Assembly (NCBI GenBank): GCA_018242365.1
Contig: JAFECB010000006.1
Location: 64,816-128,815 of the forward strand
From: Pseudomonadota bacterium
Lineage (GTDB): Bacteria; Pseudomonadota; Gammaproteobacteria; Xanthomonadales; Xanthomonadaceae
Length of the DNA: 64,000 nucleotides
Reading direction: 5' to 3'
Shown: positions 61,177-64,000 of the stretch, piece by piece
Layout: each line of letters begins with the position of its first letter
How positions within the stretch are numbered: the stretch's first letter is position 1
Notes under the pieces: generated by a model
Databases searched by the model: none
What the model was told of the DNA's origin: nothing
What the model saw: the letters and a program-made list of their open reading frames with translations, nothing else
Position numbers and translations under genes: made by a program

Positions 61177-61914
61177 TCATCCCCCGCTACTGCGCTCCGG
61201 CGATCCCTGGGCCTCCAGCACCTGGCGCAGGAACGGCACCGTCAGGCGTCCGCGTTTTTCCGCCAACGAGGCGCGATCCAATTGCTCGAACAGCGCAGCC
61301 AGGCTGCCGGGGTCGCGGCTGCAACGGCGCAACATCCAGTCCAGCGCCGCATCGTCGAATTCCAGCCCACGCGCAGCCGCACGCAAGCGCAACATCCGCA
61401 CGCGTCCGCCATCATCCAGCGTCGGCAACGTCCAGCGCGTGCATTGGGCCAACCGTGAACGCAGGTCGGGCAAGGCCACCGGCAGCGCATCAGGCGAATC
61501 GGAGGCCGCCAGCAACAACCCGCTGCCACTGGCCTGCTGCGCGTTGTAGAGGTCGAACAGTGCCAGCGCGTCTTCGCGCTCGCCGACAACCGCCTCCAGA
61601 TCATCCAACGCGACCAGATCCGCGGTGACTGCCTGCAACACGGCGCGGGCCTTGCCGCGCAGGTCGCGCAATCCCAGATAGACGGCGCGGCGACCCGCTG
61701 CCTCGGCATCGGCACAGGCGGCCAGCAGCAGATGGGTCTTGCCGCTGGAGTGCGGCCCGCACAGGAAAATCGGCTGGCCTAGCGCCCCCTCGGCCAGCGC
61801 GCGCAGTTGCTCGATCAGGCCCGCTGGCGCATCGACGAAGCGATCGAAGCGCTGGTCCGGTGGTGCACGCAGCGCCAGCGGCAGTTGTGGCCCCGCGCTC
61901 TCAGCCAAGGCCAT
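61177..61914 (-). CDS. hda: DnaA regulatory inactivator Hda
   Basis: Hda binds the DNA-loaded clamp and makes DnaA hydrolyse ATP, preventing re-initiation. The 245-residue AAA+ protein has QPIFLCGPHSSGKTHLL (Walker A), LVALDDLEAVVG (Walker B), sensor-1-type LLLAASDSP and PDLRSRLAQC with the arginine finger, but lacks DnaA's DNA-binding domain. The ATG at 61914 overlaps the permease gene by 14 bp. Confidence 0.93.
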   Translation of the reverse strand: MALAESAGPQLPLALRAPPDQRFDRFVDAPAGLIEQLRALAEGALGQPIFLCGPHSSGKTHLLLAACADAEAAGRRAVYLGLRDLRGKARAVLQAVTADLVALDDLEAVVGEREDALALFDLYNAQQASGSGLLLAASDSPDALPVALPDLRSRLAQCTRWTLPTLDDGGRVRMLRLRAAARGLEFDDAALDWMLRRCSRDPGSLAALFEQLDRASLAEKRGRLTVPFLRQVLEAQGSPERSSGG

Positions 61915-63118
61915 TCCGGTCGTCCTGAGGCGTCGACGCCGCATCCGTCGCCGCCGCCGTCCCGACTGCACCTGTTCCGACTGCCTCGGGCACGCCCACG
62001 GAGCCCTCGACTTCCACCAGCCCCACCGGCGTCTCGCCCGCGTACAACTCGCTGTGGCGATAGCGATCCTGCGCGTAGCGCAGCAGCACATTGGCCACCG
62101 CCGCCACCGGCAGCGCCAGCAGCATGCCAAGGAAGCCGAACAGGGCACCGCCGGCCATCACCGCGAAGATCACCGCCATCGGGTGCAGGCCGATGCGGTC
62201 GCCGACCAGTTTCGGCGTCAGCCAATAGCTTTCGATCACCTGGCCAATCGAGAACACCACCGCCACCCCGACCAGGTGCGGCCAGTCGCCGAACTGGACC
62301 AGCGCGGCCAGGCTACCCAGCACGATGATCGTGGCCGGGCCGAGGTAGGGTACGAAGGTCAGCAGGCCGCCGATCAGACCGATCAGGATGCCGAGATCGA
62401 GGCCGACGATCCACAGCCCGACGGCATAGAGGATGCCGAGAATGAGCATGACCATGAGCTGGCCACGCAGGAAGCCACCGAGCACCGCATTCGACTCCAG
62501 CGCCAGTCGGCGCACGGTCTGATAGTGGTCGCGCGGGACCAGCGAACCCACTCGCCCGACGATCAGGTCCCAATCGCGCAGGAAGAAGAAAGTCAAAACC
62601 GGCAGCAAAACAATATTCACCAGCATGCCGATCACGACGAAGCTCGAACGCGAGACATAGCCGAGGGCCACCGTCGCGATCCCGCCTGCGCTCTGCCAAT
62701 GCTCACGCAGCAGTTCCAGCAGGTGGTCGGTGTCCAGCCAGTAATGGAACTGGACGCCGACGTGGTGCTCGACCCACGGCACCACGGTGGTGAGGAACCA
62801 GTCGCGATAGCGCGGCATCGAATCGAACAGGGTCGAGATCTGCTGCTGCAGGATCGGGATCATCAGCAGGATGACGATGACCAGGGCAAGGATGATCGAG
62901 GTGAACACCAGGATCACCGCGGTATGCCGGCCGATGCCGCGCGCCTGCAGGCGGTCCACCATCGGATCGCCCAGCCAGCCGAGGATCGCCGCGACGGCGA
63001 ACGGCACCAGCACCGGGGCGAGGATCCAGATCAGCCAGATGCAGGCGGCCGCGAGCGCGCCCCACTGCAGGCGCCGGTAAAAACCGGCGATGGTCGCCAG
63101 ATCCTCGGCCTGCGACAT
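61901..63118 (-). CDS. AI-2E/PerM-family membrane transporter
   Basis: The 405-residue protein has eight membrane helices in the AI-2E layout, with LLPVLTFFFLRDWDLIVGRV, GGLLTFVPYLGPATIIVLGSLAAL and VIESYWLTPKLVGDRIGLHPMAVIFAVMAGGALFG, the family signature near the C-terminus. Members export small molecules or ions; actual AI-2 transport is rare. It overlaps hda and follows the DUF2066 gene by 2 bp, a conserved order in relatives. Confidence 0.9.
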   Translation of the reverse strand: MSQAEDLATIAGFYRRLQWGALAAACIWLIWILAPVLVPFAVAAILGWLGDPMVDRLQARGIGRHTAVILVFTSIILALVIVILLMIPILQQQISTLFDSMPRYRDWFLTTVVPWVEHHVGVQFHYWLDTDHLLELLREHWQSAGGIATVALGYVSRSSFVVIGMLVNIVLLPVLTFFFLRDWDLIVGRVGSLVPRDHYQTVRRLALESNAVLGGFLRGQLMVMLILGILYAVGLWIVGLDLGILIGLIGGLLTFVPYLGPATIIVLGSLAALVQFGDWPHLVGVAVVFSIGQVIESYWLTPKLVGDRIGLHPMAVIFAVMAGGALFGFLGMLLALPVAAVANVLLRYAQDRYRHSELYAGETPVGLVEVEGSVGVPEAVGTGAVGTAAATDAASTPQDDRNGLG

Positions 63119-63120
63119 GC

Positions 63121-64000
63121 TCAGCTCCCGGCCAGGCGGAAACGGGTGGTACCGTCCGCATTGCCGCCGTCGGTCGCGTCGGAAGGCACCGCCACCAGCA
63201 CATCGCCCCGGCCGACATAGCGGGAAAAATTCGCCATCCCGGTGCTCAGGTCGAGATCGAGTTCCAACCGGTCGGGCGTCGCCGTCACCGGCACGATGCG
63301 GCGGACCATCGACATCCCGCCGAGGTAACCCGCCACGCGCAGGTAATCATCGGCATCGCGCAGGCCGGCGATCTGCACGCGGAAGGTGCCCGCGGCCCCG
63401 CCACTGCCGGCACGCGCATAGCGTCGATACAGCGCATCGGCGGCACCATCGGCACCCCCGGCCATGGTCCGGCGCGCATCGGTGCCGCTGGTCTGCCAGG
63501 TACCAATCACCTTGCCGCCATCGACCAAGGTCCAGTCGGCTTTCCATTGGCCCGGCGTGCGCTGCAATTTGCCGATCAACTGGATCGGCGGGCTGTAGCG
63601 GCGCGACAGCGCCGCGATCGCGGTTGCATCACCACGCCAGATCGCCCCCACGGCCGCCTGCTCGGCGGCATTGCCTGCTGGCAGGCCCAGCGCATAGCCG
63701 CGCGCCTTGGCCTGATCCAGCACCGAACGCGCCGCGTTGGCCTGCCCCAGGCCCACCAGACGCGGGCCGCTGCCGTCATCAATCGCCAGCCACAGCACCG
63801 GCTTCGGCCGTGGCGATGGCCAGCTCGGCAAGCCCAGCATGTCGACCAGGGCGTTCACCGCATCCGGCTTGAAGTGCACGATCAATTTGGTCTGGTAGCT
63901 CGGCGCGCCATAAGCGCCGGTGCTCTCGTCCTGGCGATAGTCATAGCTGTCGACGTAGTCGCTGGCCTTGGCCAACTCCTCGCGCACGCCGCCGCGGCTC
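63121..64000 (-). CDS. DUF2066 protein (partial, continues beyond the window)
   Basis: The frame is open to the window edge, giving at least 293 residues. Features are VREELAKASDYVDSYDYRQ, FKPDAVNALVDMLGLPSWPSPRPKPVLWLAID and the RYSPPIQLIGKLQR, WTLVDGG, TSGTDARRTM pattern of DUF2066 proteins, which resemble periplasmic or envelope proteins. It is the first visible gene of the DUF2066-permease-hda run. Its N-terminus, including any signal peptide, is outside the window. Confidence 0.8.
   Translation of the reverse strand, partial: SRGGVREELAKASDYVDSYDYRQDESTGAYGAPSYQTKLIVHFKPDAVNALVDMLGLPSWPSPRPKPVLWLAIDDGSGPRLVGLGQANAARSVLDQAKARGYALGLPAGNAAEQAAVGAIWRGDATAIAALSRRYSPPIQLIGKLQRTPGQWKADWTLVDGGKVIGTWQTSGTDARRTMAGGADGAADALYRRYARAGSGGAAGTFRVQIAGLRDADDYLRVAGYLGGMSMVRRIVPVTATPDRLELDLDLSTGMANFSRYVGRGDVLVAVPSDATDGGNADGTTRFRLAGS

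Overview
This is GC-rich chromosomal DNA from a gammaproteobacterium, most likely of the Xanthomonadaceae/Lysobacteraceae. The reasons are the XanB-type bifunctional GDP-mannose enzyme, a PhoP/PhoQ operon led by a PepSY-like protein, the birA-coaX-SPOR run, an acnD/prpF methylcitrate branch, a split NrdJ ribonucleotide reductase and the high-GC codon use that leaves long empty frames opposite most genes. No species can be named from the sequence alone.

Layout. 1-5.5 kb: end of hemD, a DMT exporter, hemF, a phosphate-selective-type porin, an SdiA-regulated-type protein, arginase and tRNA-Thr(UGU). 5.5-10.4 kb: a tightly overlapping minus-strand operon in which a FakA-like fatty-acid kinase fused to a FakB/DegV-like lipid-binding domain is coupled to plsY, then birA, coaX and a SPOR protein. 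10.5-15.6 kb: a small lipoprotein, pepSY-phoP-phoQ, and dusA coupled to an amidinotransferase-family gene. 15.6-16.9 kb: a small foreign patch at the 5' end of dusA, with an integrase tail and a DUF4160-DUF2442-XRE cassette. 16.9-22 kb: acnD, an unrecognised gene, prpF. 22-31 kb: SDR, HAD, YjdM, Lrp/ald divergent pair, MarR/VOC, apt-ltaE, cold-shock gene. 31-37 kb: M28 peptidase; split class II ribonucleotide reductase nrdJa/nrdJb around a histone H1-like gene, preceded by tandem NrdR boxes; HtrA protease. 37-48 kb: YqjD/YqjE-like envelope genes, a minus-strand ABC exporter plus DesK/DesR-type two-component operon, and a divergent MacAB-type efflux operon with a perfect palindrome between them. 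48-56 kb: RarD, another DMT exporter, Prc protease, XanB, AmgK and MurU. 56-61 kb: an AT-rich accessory block. 61-64 kb: hda, an AI-2E family permease and the DUF2066 gene.

The most unusual part is 56.1-61.05 kb, between murU and hda. It holds a 5'-truncated RHS polymorphic-toxin gene whose C-terminal tip carries an HEAQH metallopeptidase motif, followed by a lipoprotein that is probably its immunity protein. Behind it on the same strand lie displaced toxin-tip fragments and small, mostly membrane, probable immunity genes. Almost every junction is marked by one or more copies of a short repeat (TTAATTGTCCCTGACACC on the plus strand, about ten copies, all in one orientation) or of a second repeat with core GTGGGTGTCC. 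Two transposase N-terminal stubs (IS3-like and IS256-like) are cut off exactly where such repeats begin. The arrangement looks like a stepwise archive of RHS tip/immunity modules joined at repeats.

Other points worth attention are the FakA-FakB fusion next to plsY, the dusA-associated remnant island with a putative toxin-antitoxin-like cassette, and the exact NrdR box pair in front of the split nrdJ.
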